64,000 bases of DNA from Asterias rubens (taxonomy: Eukaryota > Echinodermata > Asteroidea > Forcipulatida > Asteriidae), in assembly GCF_902459465.1 (NCBI RefSeq), contig NC_047071.1:12420385-12484384 (forward strand), read 5' to 3'. Numbering within the stretch: position 1 is the stretch's first letter; every line of letters starts with the position of its first letter. Below the pieces are notes generated by a model. That model ran no database searches. It was not told the origin of the DNA and worked only from the letters and a program-made list of their open reading frames with translations. This document shows positions 21,559 through 31,917 of this stretch, in pieces. The translations under genes and the position numbers were made by a program.

Positions 21559-24221
21559 ACTTAGAACTAGCCTCAAGTTTTTTAATCGCTCCAAAAGAGT
21601 CGCAGAACTAGTTATAAGTTATGGCTTTCTTTGTTACATCTAGCCTTGATCACTAAACAGCTTTTGAGAACATTAACCAAGCACTAGAGAAGTTGACAAA
21701 TGAGCAGGATTTCTTGATTGTGGAAAACAATATTGTCTGATTTTCTTCACTAGACCGACATAAAAAGTCTGATTTCAGATAAAAGTCTGAAGAATCACAT
21801 CCCTGACTAAAACATGTCATGTTTTCTTAATTGATACCACAGGGCTGGTCTGTTCAGGGACAAGCAAATTATTGGCGAGACCATTACCCACACGTTCCTC
21901 CTACTGGCAACACGACGTATTTTTCCCAAGAAGTCTCAGAAATACCAGGTATGAAGGTTTTGTTATTACAATCACAGGTTTACTGACTGAGTTGTAAAGT
22001 AACTGCGGACACTCTTGATAATTACTCAAAATAAATTACATGTTTATTGCAATTAGTATAACATTAATAATAAGTGCTGCTATTTTAAATTTTGGTCTCA
22101 CTTTTTTCACCAGGATGTTCAAGCAAGGGCATTGATTTAGTCTTTGTACTTGATGGTTCTGGTAGTGTTGGTGCTACAGATTTTATGACGTCCAAGACAT
22201 TTGTCAATGACATTGTAGATTTCTTTGAGATTGGTAGTGAAAACACTCGAGTAGGTGTCATCCAATATTCCAGCTCTGTAAACATCGAATTTCACCTGAA
22301 CCAATACACGGATAAAATGTCAACCCAACAGGCGATTGCCAATATAAGTTACATGGGTGGAGGTACTAATACGGAGGATGCTTTGAATGTCATGGTAGAT
22401 GAAGGTTTCAGTGTTACCAACGGAGCCAGGGAATTGGAAATTGGTATCCCACGTGTGGCAGTTGTCATAACAGATGGTCAATCACAAGGCCCTGACCGTG
22501 TCCGTGTGCCAGCAGACAGAGCCCGCGAAGAGGGCATTCAAATCTTTGCAGTCGGTGTGACGTTAAACATAAATGAGGCTGAGCTGAACGCCATTGCAAA
22601 CAAACCGAGCGATACCTACGTATTCGAAGTCAGCAATTTTGACGCTATCCCCAACATCGGTGCTACACTCCAAGACAATGCATGTAATCGTAAGTCAAAA
22701 GATCATCAATATCAATGTTACAACAATTTTTTATTGAAATCTAGAAATTAAGTGAATTTTATTTCATCGTCCGCAATTGTTGTTATTTTTTATGCACCAC
22801 AAGAAAACGATTGATAAAACTGGAAATCATGCATTTCGTTTTATAATCGCGATGACCGAAAATTTTGTGGCGAGTTTATGTCGAAGGTTTCTATTTTAGC
22901 CCCCCCCCCCAAAAAAAAAAAAAAAAAAAACAACAACCGTTATTTTCCTTTCTAATGTCATCGCAAATGCGATGACTTTCGTGAAGCGCAAAATCAGCGA
23001 CATCGCAAGAGCAATGTTTCTTAGGTTTGCGATGTTAATATCGCAAGTGTATAATAGCGATGATCGCAAATCGGGACTTTATGGAAATCGACCCATGGTA
23101 TATTAAAAAGACATTTAAAACCGTAAAAATCTGAGAAAAAGAAAGGGGGAAGCCAGCATTAAAGTTAAACATGTTTTCCACAGATCGTCTCATCATTTCA
23201 TCATTTATTTAAAGACCATTGCTATTTTAGCAGTCATTTATTTATTGGATTAAATGGTGTAACTTTGAAAAAAACAAACACCAAAAACACAACAGCTCGG
23301 CTATGACACCACATTATTTTGTAAAAGAAATTCTCGTCTTCAAATGCTTGGAATTTATTTTTGTTGACAGAAGTTGCTGTGTTGCCTGATAATATCACTG
23401 AGTTCAACCTTATAATCGGACAGGATCAAACACAAAACCTCGCACATGAGATAGGCCCAGAGGGTACGACCATGATCTTCCAAACGACCGATGGTACCAT
23501 AGTCGTCTATGGATCGGCAACCGTTGAGAAACCCAACTCGGCCTTAAATGATTTCATACTGACAGCTACTGAAGGACAGGGCTCCGTGGATATCTTCATT
23601 GGAACCGTGTTCTTTAATAGGAGCAGTGGTTATGGCGACGACCGTAGACGACGTCAGGTATGACACTCGACTTTTCAACTGGACGGTATTTAAAGGCCCA
23701 ATTTTATAGAACTGCATACATGTTTGGTAACACTCTTAAAGGGTTTGTGAGCTCTTTGCACGACACAAAACACAATATCCACTACAACCTTATGCTTTTC
23801 AGAATAAGGTTACCAACCAAAATACTGTTCGTATATAATGTTTGTAAGTTTATGCTTTGGCTGGGGTCGTCGAAGTACGTGTCAAGCATATTTGAAGCCT
23901 CGGTGTATTAAGCACGATACCAAATGTTTTTGTTTTGCCCCTCCTCAGGCGACCAATCAGAATGATACGGAGGCGAACAATGAACCAATCGGCATACTGT
24001 ATATCAGCATCGAGGGAAAGCAAGCAAACAATGTCTTTTCATTGGTTACAGCCAAGGGTGACGTCACCAAACCGGAAGCCACCCAACCGGAAACCCCCGA
24101 ACCGGAATTAGGCACCCAAGCCGATACCACCAAACCTGGTAATGGCGTTGGAATGGTCACTGCGACAGGGCCACACATTGCTATGACTATGCTGATTGCT
24201 CGTTTGGCAATTGTACTTTAA
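19672..24221 (+). CDS. Secreted or anchored lysozyme-like plus vWA domain protein, copy B (6 exons, 569 aa)
   Basis: Exons: 19672-19693, 21041-21486, 21843-21948, 22114-22689, 23371-23657, 23949-24221, with the same splice phases as copy A. Domain order is identical: signal peptide, WVETKFG/GGIWRVD lysozyme-like region, vWA with DGSGS, GGTNTED and VVITDG, the DDRRRRQ site, a Thr/Pro stalk and a hydrophobic tail. The stalk is a little longer (extra TPEPELG-type residues). Exon 2 differs from copy A at about 5 of 149 residues, whereas exon 4 differs at roughly a fifth of its residues, concentrated around the MIDAS loops. All exons are open and splice sites intact, so this looks like a functional paralogue. 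It is more compact than A, with intron 3 only 165 bp. Confidence 0.85.
19745..19965 (-). repeat. Family P half copy in intron 1 of vWA gene B
   Basis: Orthologue of the half copy at 5826-6040, broken at the same central point. Confidence 0.7.
19978..20790 (+). repeat. Intron-1 tandem repeat in unit B, about 8 units
   Basis: Same repeat as 6047-7490, with units aligning one to one through the first part of the A array. The array then stops inside a unit and joins a family P right half, consistent with a deletion in B or a gain in A. Confidence 0.8.
20790..20995 (-). repeat. Family P right half before exon 2 of vWA gene B
   Basis: Begins at gtttcgagacctcagaatc and ends at gtgcccagtgtatttaa, matching the right half of 9741-10087. 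Confidence 0.7.
21529..21556. repeat. Poly(A) tract in intron 2 of vWA gene B
   Basis: Counterpart of 10621-10641, longer by several A residues. Confidence 0.85.
22810..23095. repeat. 3' portion of an element related to 3215-4156
   Basis: Contains gcgatgaccgaaaattttg, catcgcaaatgcgatgactt and a tail ending atggaaatcgaccc. These match the right half of the 940-bp element with many changes. It lies in intron 4 of vWA gene B and has no partner at the same place in gene A, so this family has hit both units independently. Confidence 0.65.
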
Positions 24222-24411
24222 ATCCGTTTCCCTTCCCTCTATGAATACAATTAGCCCCTTTGTCGAGATAGGGTGGACACTTTGGAGTAAATAATAGGCG
24301 GTGGACAAATTAACCTAAACCAAATAGTGTTATTAGTAATGTGTCAATCATGGCTCAATATGGCTTATATATTGCTCAACTTTGACTAAGGATTTTGTAA
24401 GATTTGGTAAT

Positions 24412-24417
24412 AATAAA
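24412..24417 (+). other. Polyadenylation signal, vWA gene B
   Basis: AATAAA 190 nt after the stop codon, conserved in position and context with gene A. Confidence 0.65.
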
Positions 24418-25486
24418 GTAAATAATACTCACAGTAAGGGCTGTTTTAAGCTTTAAGAAAATGTTATGTTCAGTAATTGACGACTATTTTATGAGGTGCA
24501 GGTAAAAACAAAAAAACTAGTGTGGTATTAACACTGAGTTCTTTGTTTCATCGCTTCATATACGAAGTAAATTGAATTTTGAATTGAATATTTTTAGTTA
24601 CATTGTATAGGGGCCTACTACGTTTTTGAGTAAATTTTGGGTGGTGTTTTAGATTACGTTATGTTATTAACTAAAAGTGCTGCTATATAGCCAACAGCCA
24701 CTTTATACCAATACAATTCGTTGCTGTCAACGTTATGCTGATTTTTATGCCAAATTATTCAGAAAGATACAATAAAAGTCACAAGAGAAAGTTTCAGCTG
24801 AATAGTTGCCTTTTAATGTGTTGAGAAACAGAAACAAGTATCGATGTTTTTACACGAACGACGAAATCTGGGCGGAAGTATAGTTTTATGGTTCTGCATC
24901 TGAGTTTAAAACATCTCAAAACACATACAATAAGTGTCCAGTGTTCCCTCGTGAAATAAGCCACCTTCCTTCCATTGGTCTTGGCTCACAGCATGACGTG
25001 GGGAACGCACATTGTACAAAAAGCTAGTCTCCCACGGCTTACAATAACGACACTGACGTAAAGGGGGAAGTCCCTATATTTCCCGAAATATTTCTTGTTC
25101 ACACTTTGTTTGTTATGTCAGTCACCAGACACACAAGGCCTGAAAGCCACTTCAAGGTGGGGGCTATACAAATCAACTATTTCCCAGGGGCCGCTGCCAC
25201 CTACTCATAGGGTTGAAACAGGGTTATTTCTACACCCTTCAGTCCATAAGGATGTATTGTATAATTGAACTTGTGCTTTTGAAAGTGTTAAGGCATGCAT
25301 GGGTTTCATTGTCAATGATGTTATTTTCTCCTATCTCAGCATGACTTCATGGAATGTTCTTGGCACACCCGTTTGTTTATATAAGCTCCCTCCCGGCCCA
25401 CGCACGAATACAACACTGATGTTGTTGGGAAAGTCCGTTAAATCAAAAATCAAACTAAATTTAAACGCTGTATGTTTATGAAGGTG

Positions 25487-25890
25487 TTAAAGGCACTGGA
25501 CACGTTTGTTAATTACTGTCAAATACCTGGGCCCAATTTCATAGAGCTGCTTAAGCACAAAATTTTGCTTAAGCAAAAAAATCCTTGCCTAGTAAAATTA
25601 ATTTACCGGCCAAAACTCCACTCAATTGTTATGCTAAGTAAACAACATCTAAATACCAGTCACAAGCAATGTATATGGCATGAAATTTTGGCCAGTAACA
25701 TGTGTAAAATAAGCGAGCTTTTTCCGTGCTTAAGCGATTTTTTTTGCTTAAGCAGCTCTATGACATTGGCCCCTGTATTTCTCACTATGTGTATCCCAAC
25801 ATAATGCACACATTAACAAAACCGGTGACAATTTGGGCTCAATTGGTCATCGAAGTTGCAAGAGAATAAAGAAGGAAACACCCATTGTTT
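25487..25890 (-). repeat. Family P element interrupted by another element
   Basis: The left end is ttaaaggcactggacacg. The continuation (atgtgtatcccaacataatg, then caattggtcatcgaagttgc) resumes after 25776, the intervening sequence being a complete GGGCCCAATTTC-family element. The right half is missing. Confidence 0.75.
25525..25776. repeat. GGGCCCAATTTC-family inverted-repeat element, nested
   Basis: Left end gggcccaatttcatagagc, right end gcagctctatgacattggccc, with inner arms tgcttaagca also inverted. It is inserted inside a family P copy, which gives their relative order. Confidence 0.8.
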
Positions 25891-27184
25891 TTCTACAGAT
25901 GTACACACTGCACTCCTTTAGTTACAAATATAGGTCGATGTCACAACGTGCATTTATCGAGAGATCACGATCTTTACCAAGAAAAGTCACCAAGCTCACT
26001 GAAGTTATTCATAAACACTAGTTTAATTCCAAGATGGTTTGAGTCTCATGGTTTCCCAGTAACCGTTAAAGCGTGCTTTATTACCGTAACGGCGCACCGT
26101 AACAACTATTTTTGTGTGTAAACAATATTGTTGTCAGAGGGCTGCATTCTTTCGGTAACTATACGGCGATAATAAAGAGGGGAAACCAAAAAATATCCGT
26201 CATCAAATCGCAGATCAGATATTGTATTTCTTGGGGAAGGCTTTTGTTTGCATTGGTGGAAGCATGGTGGAAGCAAGTAATTCCAATTGCAAGAAGGGAG
26301 TTTGCCCCGTTCTGTGGCACGGAGTCCACCACACAATCAGGGTTGAGATCGTATGAACACGAAACACCCTGAAAAAAATGAAAATATAATTAAACTTCCC
26401 CTCTTTGCGTGGAGATAGTGCCGTTAGAATATCAAAATGTTAAACAGTTGTTGATGATGGACATACAGTTTTCAATCATATTTGAATGATTGGTCATTTG
26501 AGGCCTCTTCTTCTTCTTATCTTGTCCACACACACTATATAATATTGTGTTTCAGACACAGTTCCTATGCAATATCATTGTACTCTGCAAGGTCCTCAGT
26601 GTACGAAATTTCGCATTTTAAAGAAAGTTTGAAGGTGAAAGGAAACCAAGGAAAAGGGTCTTCTATCCTGCTGATGATATTCCCAGTTATACTATTGGTC
26701 ACAGTTGTTAAAGGCACTTGACACCTTGGCTATTGTAAAAAATCAGTAATTTCCTTTACCCCTTTTACATCACGAATAAGTTGCCATATTATTATTGAGA
26801 ACATAACAGTATCACCATCAAATCTTTAATTAGGAGCCGCAAAAAAACAAACGGAGATAATTAACTGTGACTCTACAGTGAGTACAGGATTTCTCCAGAG
26901 CGACGCAACACCGCGAAAACTACGTTACGGAAAAAAACAAATTATTTTATACCATCATATCTCAAGAGTATACATCGATATTACAAATTGCTTTCCCACA
27001 CTCTAAATAGCAAACTACTTACGCAACCGGCTTGGCGTCTTCCTTTGCACGGTGGCACTCACGTTATTAATTTTGGCGGTATTTTTTTTTAACACACTGT
27101 CATTTATTATTAACTGTTCGATGGCCACACTTGACCTGTACATTTCAGCCTAAAGTGCTCACTTTGAATCGATTGGCATAGCCT

Positions 27185-27428
27185 GGGCCCAATTTCATAG
27201 AGCTGCTAAGCACGAAAATTTGCTTAGCATAAAATGTATCCCTTAATAAACACAGGATTAACAACCAAATTTTCTCGTGGTTTTCAGGATAAGCAAACAA
27301 CAGCTGAATACCAGAAGTAAGCAATATGCAACAAATTAAAATTTGGTTGGTAATCTTGTTTTTATCAAGGAAGAAATTTCATGCTCAGCAATTTGTTTGT
27401 GCTTAGCAGCTCTATGAAATTGGGCCCT
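27185..27428. repeat. GGGCCCAATTTC-family inverted-repeat element
   Basis: The best preserved copy in the window. The terminal arms gggcccaatttcatagagct and their inverse are nearly perfect for over 20 bp, with subterminal gctaagcacgaaaatttgc also paired. Confidence 0.85.
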
Positions 27429-27544
27429 GGTTGTTAAATGCACTGCAGCCGATTACACGCAACGCTATATGATTAATCCAATGTAGAGTTAGGACGAGTA
27501 ACTCGTCCTTACGTCTATGGATACGGAACTTAATTCGTCCTAAA

Positions 27545-27697
27545 GGCCCGGTCACACAGGCCCCGATAACGAGAACGAAAACGAGCACGATAAAAATGCA
27601 CGCCCTCGATTGGTTGAAATGCTCCACGCAGAATACGCCCACGCTCATTCAACCAATCAAGTGCGTGCATTTTTATCGTTCTCGTTATCGGGGTTTT
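27545..27697. repeat. Short inverted-repeat element with ccccgataacgagaacga arms
   Basis: The left arm ccccgataacgagaacga plus ataaaaatgcacgc is mirrored by gcgtgcatttttatcg and ttctcgttatcgggg on the right. An inner ttggttgaa/ttcaaccaa pair also matches, so almost the whole 150 bp folds back. Confidence 0.75.
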
Positions 27698-27840
27698 CCC
27701 GTTGTTTTCTCCCGACTCCGATGACCGATTGAGCCCTAATTTTCACAGGTTTGTTATTTTATATATAAGTTGTGATACACGAAGTGTGGGCCTTTGGACA
27801 ATACTGTTTACCGAAAGTGTATAATGGCTTTGAACATTAA
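27690..27840. repeat. Right half of a ttaaagccatt-family element
   Basis: Matches 9303-9443: ctcccgactccgatgaccg, then cacaggtttgttatttta, then tgatacacgaagtgtgggc. It abuts the fold-back element at 27545-27697. Confidence 0.55.
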
Positions 27841-28608
27841 TTCAGTTAATACTTGTGAGTTATGGATCGAAGTTTGCGGTAAAAAGGATTTCTCAAAACT
27901 AACGTGGTAACAATTTGCCTTCAATTCAATTGGTGTAAAATGATATAGCAAATGATTTTGGCTGAACAATAAGTCCTTCTCCCAACTTTAAAATTATTAT
28001 CTTTTAAACACTGCAAAAATGCGTGCAGCATTCACATCCAAAAGGTGCATGGAATCAATCTTATTTTACTATTATACGAAGGCAACGTTTTATAAATGCC
28101 ACAGTGTATACAGCAACAAAGGCAACACAGAACTCGAGGCAAAGATATGTTTTACTTTCACAAACTCATCTATTGGGGAATCACTCTGCGGTCAAGTTTG
28201 TACAAAAATCCCCTCAAGGGCTTAGTAATAATCAATACAAATCTAAAGAAAGACAGAAAGAAGGAAAGAAAGAAAGAAAAGGGAGAAACAAATAAGAATA
28301 AACACAAGACATCGCGAAAATCACAACTTGACAAAATCTATGGCCAAGTGCTGTATGTTTCCATCTTCTACCCTCTTAAAGAACAACCTGACACATTGAA
28401 TGACTAACGAGTTCAACACTAAATAGCAAAACAGTTCTGGCATGTTGTCCATCAGGTACACACATTATCTCCTGGCCATAGTTGGAGATAAGTGACTTCA
28501 TCTTTTTACAACACTCTTTAGAAACACTGTACTTTGAGACTTTGAAGAATCAATCTCTTACCGCGAACTCGGGACCCAGGACGGGGCGAGCTGATGGTGG
28601 AGCGGTGA

Positions 28609-28666
28609 TATAAAAAGAGCCGTGTTTGTGCGGTTCTCGTACGTCGCACTTTCAGTCTTACAAATG
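28609..28666 (+). promoter_or_regulatory. Isolated TATA-box promoter-like sequence
   Basis: The TATA box tataaaaa (28609-28616) is preceded by a GC-rich stretch and followed about 50 nt later by acaaATGGCAAGG at 28664. In between is gcactttcagtc, which resembles an initiator. The arrangement and the MAR start recall the 5' end of a histone H3 gene. The frame stops after ten codons (MARCVRRWSR), so no histone body follows. It may be a truncated histone copy, a promoter for an unseen exon, or chance. Confidence 0.3.
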
Positions 28667-29043
28667 GCAAGGTGTGTTCGGCGGTGGTCCCGCTAATTGC
28701 ACAGCCATTAGTTACAAAATCACCATTCTAAACACGTTGGTTAATAGACCCCTTGAGTTGTAATGGCCGCCATCTTTGAATTGATGAAACAAGCGTATAC
28801 ACGCGTTTACTTGTCCATTGTTTTACGTCAAAGATGGCGGTCAATGACGTCCAATGAGTGTGATTGACACAGGTGGGTTTCCCGAACGTCATAGGTTCGA
28901 TATCCAACGTTGGAAGACAACAATTAGACAACTTGGAATGGATGGAAATGATAATATATAGGCATTAATCAATGTCAAAAAAAACGAATCAAAGAGATTG
29001 TCATCACTCTGAGCAAATCTCCTTGCACCTACTATATGGTTCA

Positions 29044-29125
29044 TAATAATAACCAGTTTTTATATAGCGCTTTATCACAGCCAGAAGGGCGTCTGCGAAG
29101 GGCGTCTGCGAAGCGCTTCCAACAT
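29044..29125 (-). repeat. Retroposon-tail-like sequence, inverted relative of 7625-7702
   Basis: Contains taataaccagtttttatat and agcgctttatcac, with a short direct repeat gggcgtctgcgaag twice. The orientation is opposite to the copy at 7625. Confidence 0.35.
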
Positions 29126-29150
29126 TATTGTCACAATGGGTCTTCACTCC

Positions 29151-29456
29151 TTAAGGGCAGTGGACACTATTGGTAATTACTCAAAATGGTTATTATCATA
29201 AAACCCTACTTGGTGACGAGGAATTTGATTTCGAGATCTCAGATTTAATATTTGAGGTCTCCAAATCAAATCAAGCATCAGAAAGCACACAACTTCGTGT
29301 GACAAGGTTTTTGTTTTCTTCTTTCATTATTATCTCGCAACTTCGACGACCGATTGATCTCAAATTTCCACCGGTTTGTTAATTTATGCATATGCTGACA
29401 TACACCAAGTGAAAAGACTGGTCTTTGACCATTACCAATAGTGTACAGTGTCTTTA
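29151..29456 (+). repeat. Family P element, internally deleted copy
   Basis: Both ends are present (ttaagggcagtggacac and gtgtacagtgtctttaa) but about 70 bp left of the centre is missing. The central hairpin is intact. Confidence 0.8.
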
Positions 29457-29867
29457 AAAATGTTAAATATTTACTCTTACTGTAAGTATATTTTAAGTAA
29501 TGTTTTGCCATATTCTTATTTTTAAGACACATAACCATATGTAAAACAGCCGCTGTGTTGTGTTGATATTTGTTTCCTGTATAAATACCTTGAGTATCGA
29601 TACATTATTCCTAATCACTAACGATATTTTTTCCGCAAATTGTTATTGTATTTTTATGTAAGAGTTTAGAACCAATTAATCTTACGTCATCATCAAAATA
29701 ATCTTTAGGAGTCAATGTCCATGAGACTGAATTTCATTACCGAAAATATTCCAGACAAAAATCAAGATAAAGTCTGGAATAACACTCATCACAACAGGAA
29801 TATGTAGTAGATTACATTGTGAAAATCCTAACACAAGCAGAAACATAAAAGTCTACTGTAATTTGCA

Positions 29868-30075
29868 GTACCCGCTGCTAAAACATAGGGTCCGAACTGC
29901 CTCCACCGGGCAATCTAGGTGGCCTAGTTGGTATGACACTACTCTATAATTGCAAAGGTCGTGGGTTTGAATCCCACCTGAGTAATATGCCTGTGATTTT
30001 TTTTCCACACAACTCGGGTAAGTACCGAGTATACAGTGCTAACACACGTCATCGGTGTATATGGGTAAAACACAA
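29868..30075 (+). repeat. tRNA-derived SINE (family S), plus copy
   Basis: The A-box-like tggcctagttgg and B-box ggtttgaatcc are spaced as in a Pol III internal promoter. The head is gtacccgctgctaaaacat and the body continues cgagtatacagtgctaacac. Two minus-strand copies at 31202 and 38180 share head, boxes and body, so this is a mobile family. Confidence 0.75.
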
Positions 30076-30404
30076 TGAATATTCAAATGTAATTATTACA
30101 TGAAATCTCTCAATTTCTATTGTCTTAAGTAAAAAAAAGAAGATTTTGCCAACATGAGAATCATTTTTTAGTGAAGGCCCTTTTCTCACATCTCAAAAGG
30201 TTAACCAGCGCAGTTACGATTCTGTGTAGGTGTTACTTTTCTTTTGTGAGAACAAGTGCGGCTAATGAAATGTTCAAGCAACAACATTAATTCACTATGA
30301 ATCATTTTCGACTTTGGGGTGAATTTATCAAGTTTAGGCCATGACAGGTGAGTTAATGTTTAGGGTAAAGTGTTAGCATGAAGCTAATAATCGTCATGTT
30401 GTGA

Positions 30405-30426
30405 TGGGGGGGGGGGGGGGGGGGGC
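30405..30426. repeat. Poly(G) tract
   Basis: About 21 consecutive G residues on the plus strand; possible assembly-sensitive site. Confidence 0.9.
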
Positions 30427-31201
30427 ACTGGCATTGACAATGATTAAATACATAATCAGGAAATGGATTGGGATGGTGAGCCGTTTCCCAAAGACGTCAT
30501 GACGTGAGTGATGGTTTTATTTTATAAGGCCACAGTCTGCAGAGATGGTTAGATTGAACACATCTCTATACTTTATAGGACATATAGACGCCAGATTACA
30601 GATCTCTGTCACACGCTTTGCTATATGGGGATATTCTAAGATTGTATCAATCGCTATCAAGATTGTTCGCAGTTTGACCCAACCTTCTAGGGGCTCCACA
30701 TGACTTGTTGTTGTTACTTAATGGGTAAACACACTATGACAAACGACAACATTCAACATTACATACGTAAATGCATATATTTCTACGTATTTGTACGCAG
30801 GACTAAAGACTCCAAATATTTTAAAGTATACTTTATATGTACATTGTATAAACAATTTAGGAATATATAATTCTAACATTTTCTATTATGGGGGTATTCT
30901 AAGATTGTATCAAGTGCCATCAAGATTGCCCGCTGTTTGACCTTACCAGTAGGGTCTCTATACATGATTTGTTGTTGTTACTTAATGGGTAAACACACTA
31001 TGAGTATGACGACATTCAACATAAATAAGGTTGCCATACACGTAAATATATATATTTCTTCCCAGGACTAAAATATTTCAAAGTATACAATCCACTTTCT
31101 ATATTAAAGAGAATGCAGTACTTCTTATTAACAATATAGGATTGGGAAGCGAACATTGTAACATTTGTTATATGGGTGTATAAGCACACTAAAGTAGGAC
31201 A

Positions 31202-31462
31202 ACATTATAATAGATGTTAAATTTGCATCGGGGATAAAGAATATTAATTTTGGTTTGTTTACCCATACACCGATGTGTGTTAGCACTGCATACTCAGTAC
31301 TTTCCCCCGAGTCCGGTGAAAAAAATATCACAGGCATGTTACTCGGGTGGGACTCGAACCCACGACCCTTGCAACAGAGCAGTGTTTTTACCAACTAGAC
31401 TACCGAGGTTGCCCGGTAGCTAGAGGCAGTTCGAATCCTATGTTTTGGCAGCGGGTACCGCA
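31202..31462 (-). repeat. Family S SINE, minus copy
   Basis: On the minus strand: head gtacccgctgccaaaacat, A-box-like tagtctagttgg, B-box ggttcgagtcc, body ending in tttaacatct. It is the longest copy. A second partial tail follows directly at 31469-31540. Confidence 0.75.
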
Positions 31463-31758
31463 ACGATATAATAGATGTTAAATTTGCATCAGGGATAAAG
31501 AATATTAATTTTGGTTTGTTTACCCATACACCGATGTGACAACACTCAACATCAATAAGGTTGGCCATAACATTGAGGAAGGATTCCATGGCCATATGCA
31601 CATGTGTATGTTTCCACTGCAAAACAGCTGTGTGTGATTTGTTTGAACAGTATCAGGACTAAAGTCCACAGTACACAACACTTTTTATTGAAAAAAAATA
31701 AGGCAGTACTTTGTATTAACAGTATATGATTGGGAAGGGAACATTCTAACACGTGTGC

Positions 31759-31917
31759 TATACGCCTCTCTTAATATTTATGCATGAGGTACGTCACAAT
31801 GCTAATTCAAAACGAGGCGATGGGCGCAGCCACTGCAAGTGATGGAGAACGTGCGCCCATAGCCTCATTTTGGGTAAGAATTATGACGTCATGCATAAGT
31901 ATTTAGAGAGGCGTATA
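31759..31917. repeat. Fold-back element
   Basis: Left arm atacgcctctcttaatattt plus atgcatgaggtacgtca, right arm tgacgtcatgcataagtat plus ttagagaggcgtat. Nearly all of the 160 bp is paired. Confidence 0.75.

Larger units (their letters stand above)
17915..25095 (+). repeat. Segmental tandem duplication, unit B (about 7.2 kb)
   Basis: Second, shorter copy of the duplicated block. It repeats, in the same order, the SINE head (compare 2942 with 18066), the promoter region and exon 1, the intron-1 tandem repeat, the six-exon vWA gene, its polyadenylation region, and the terminal block that also ends unit A near 17895. It differs from A by several large gaps and by a private segment near 18220-18390 that A lacks. 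Confidence 0.9.
25096..28560. other. Intergenic stretch with inverted-repeat elements, no gene seen
   Basis: Short open frames here are scattered, lack domains and are not linked by splice sites. Elements recognised inside are at 25487-25890, 25525-25776, 27185-27428, 27545-27697 and 27690-27840. A ttaaaggcacttgacacc sequence near 26710 may start another, unresolved element. Confidence 0.5.

Noticed and set aside
28019-28407. Plus-strand Lys-rich frame
   Set aside because: Driven by a gaaaga-rich low-complexity stretch; three frames overlap with no domain and no splice context.
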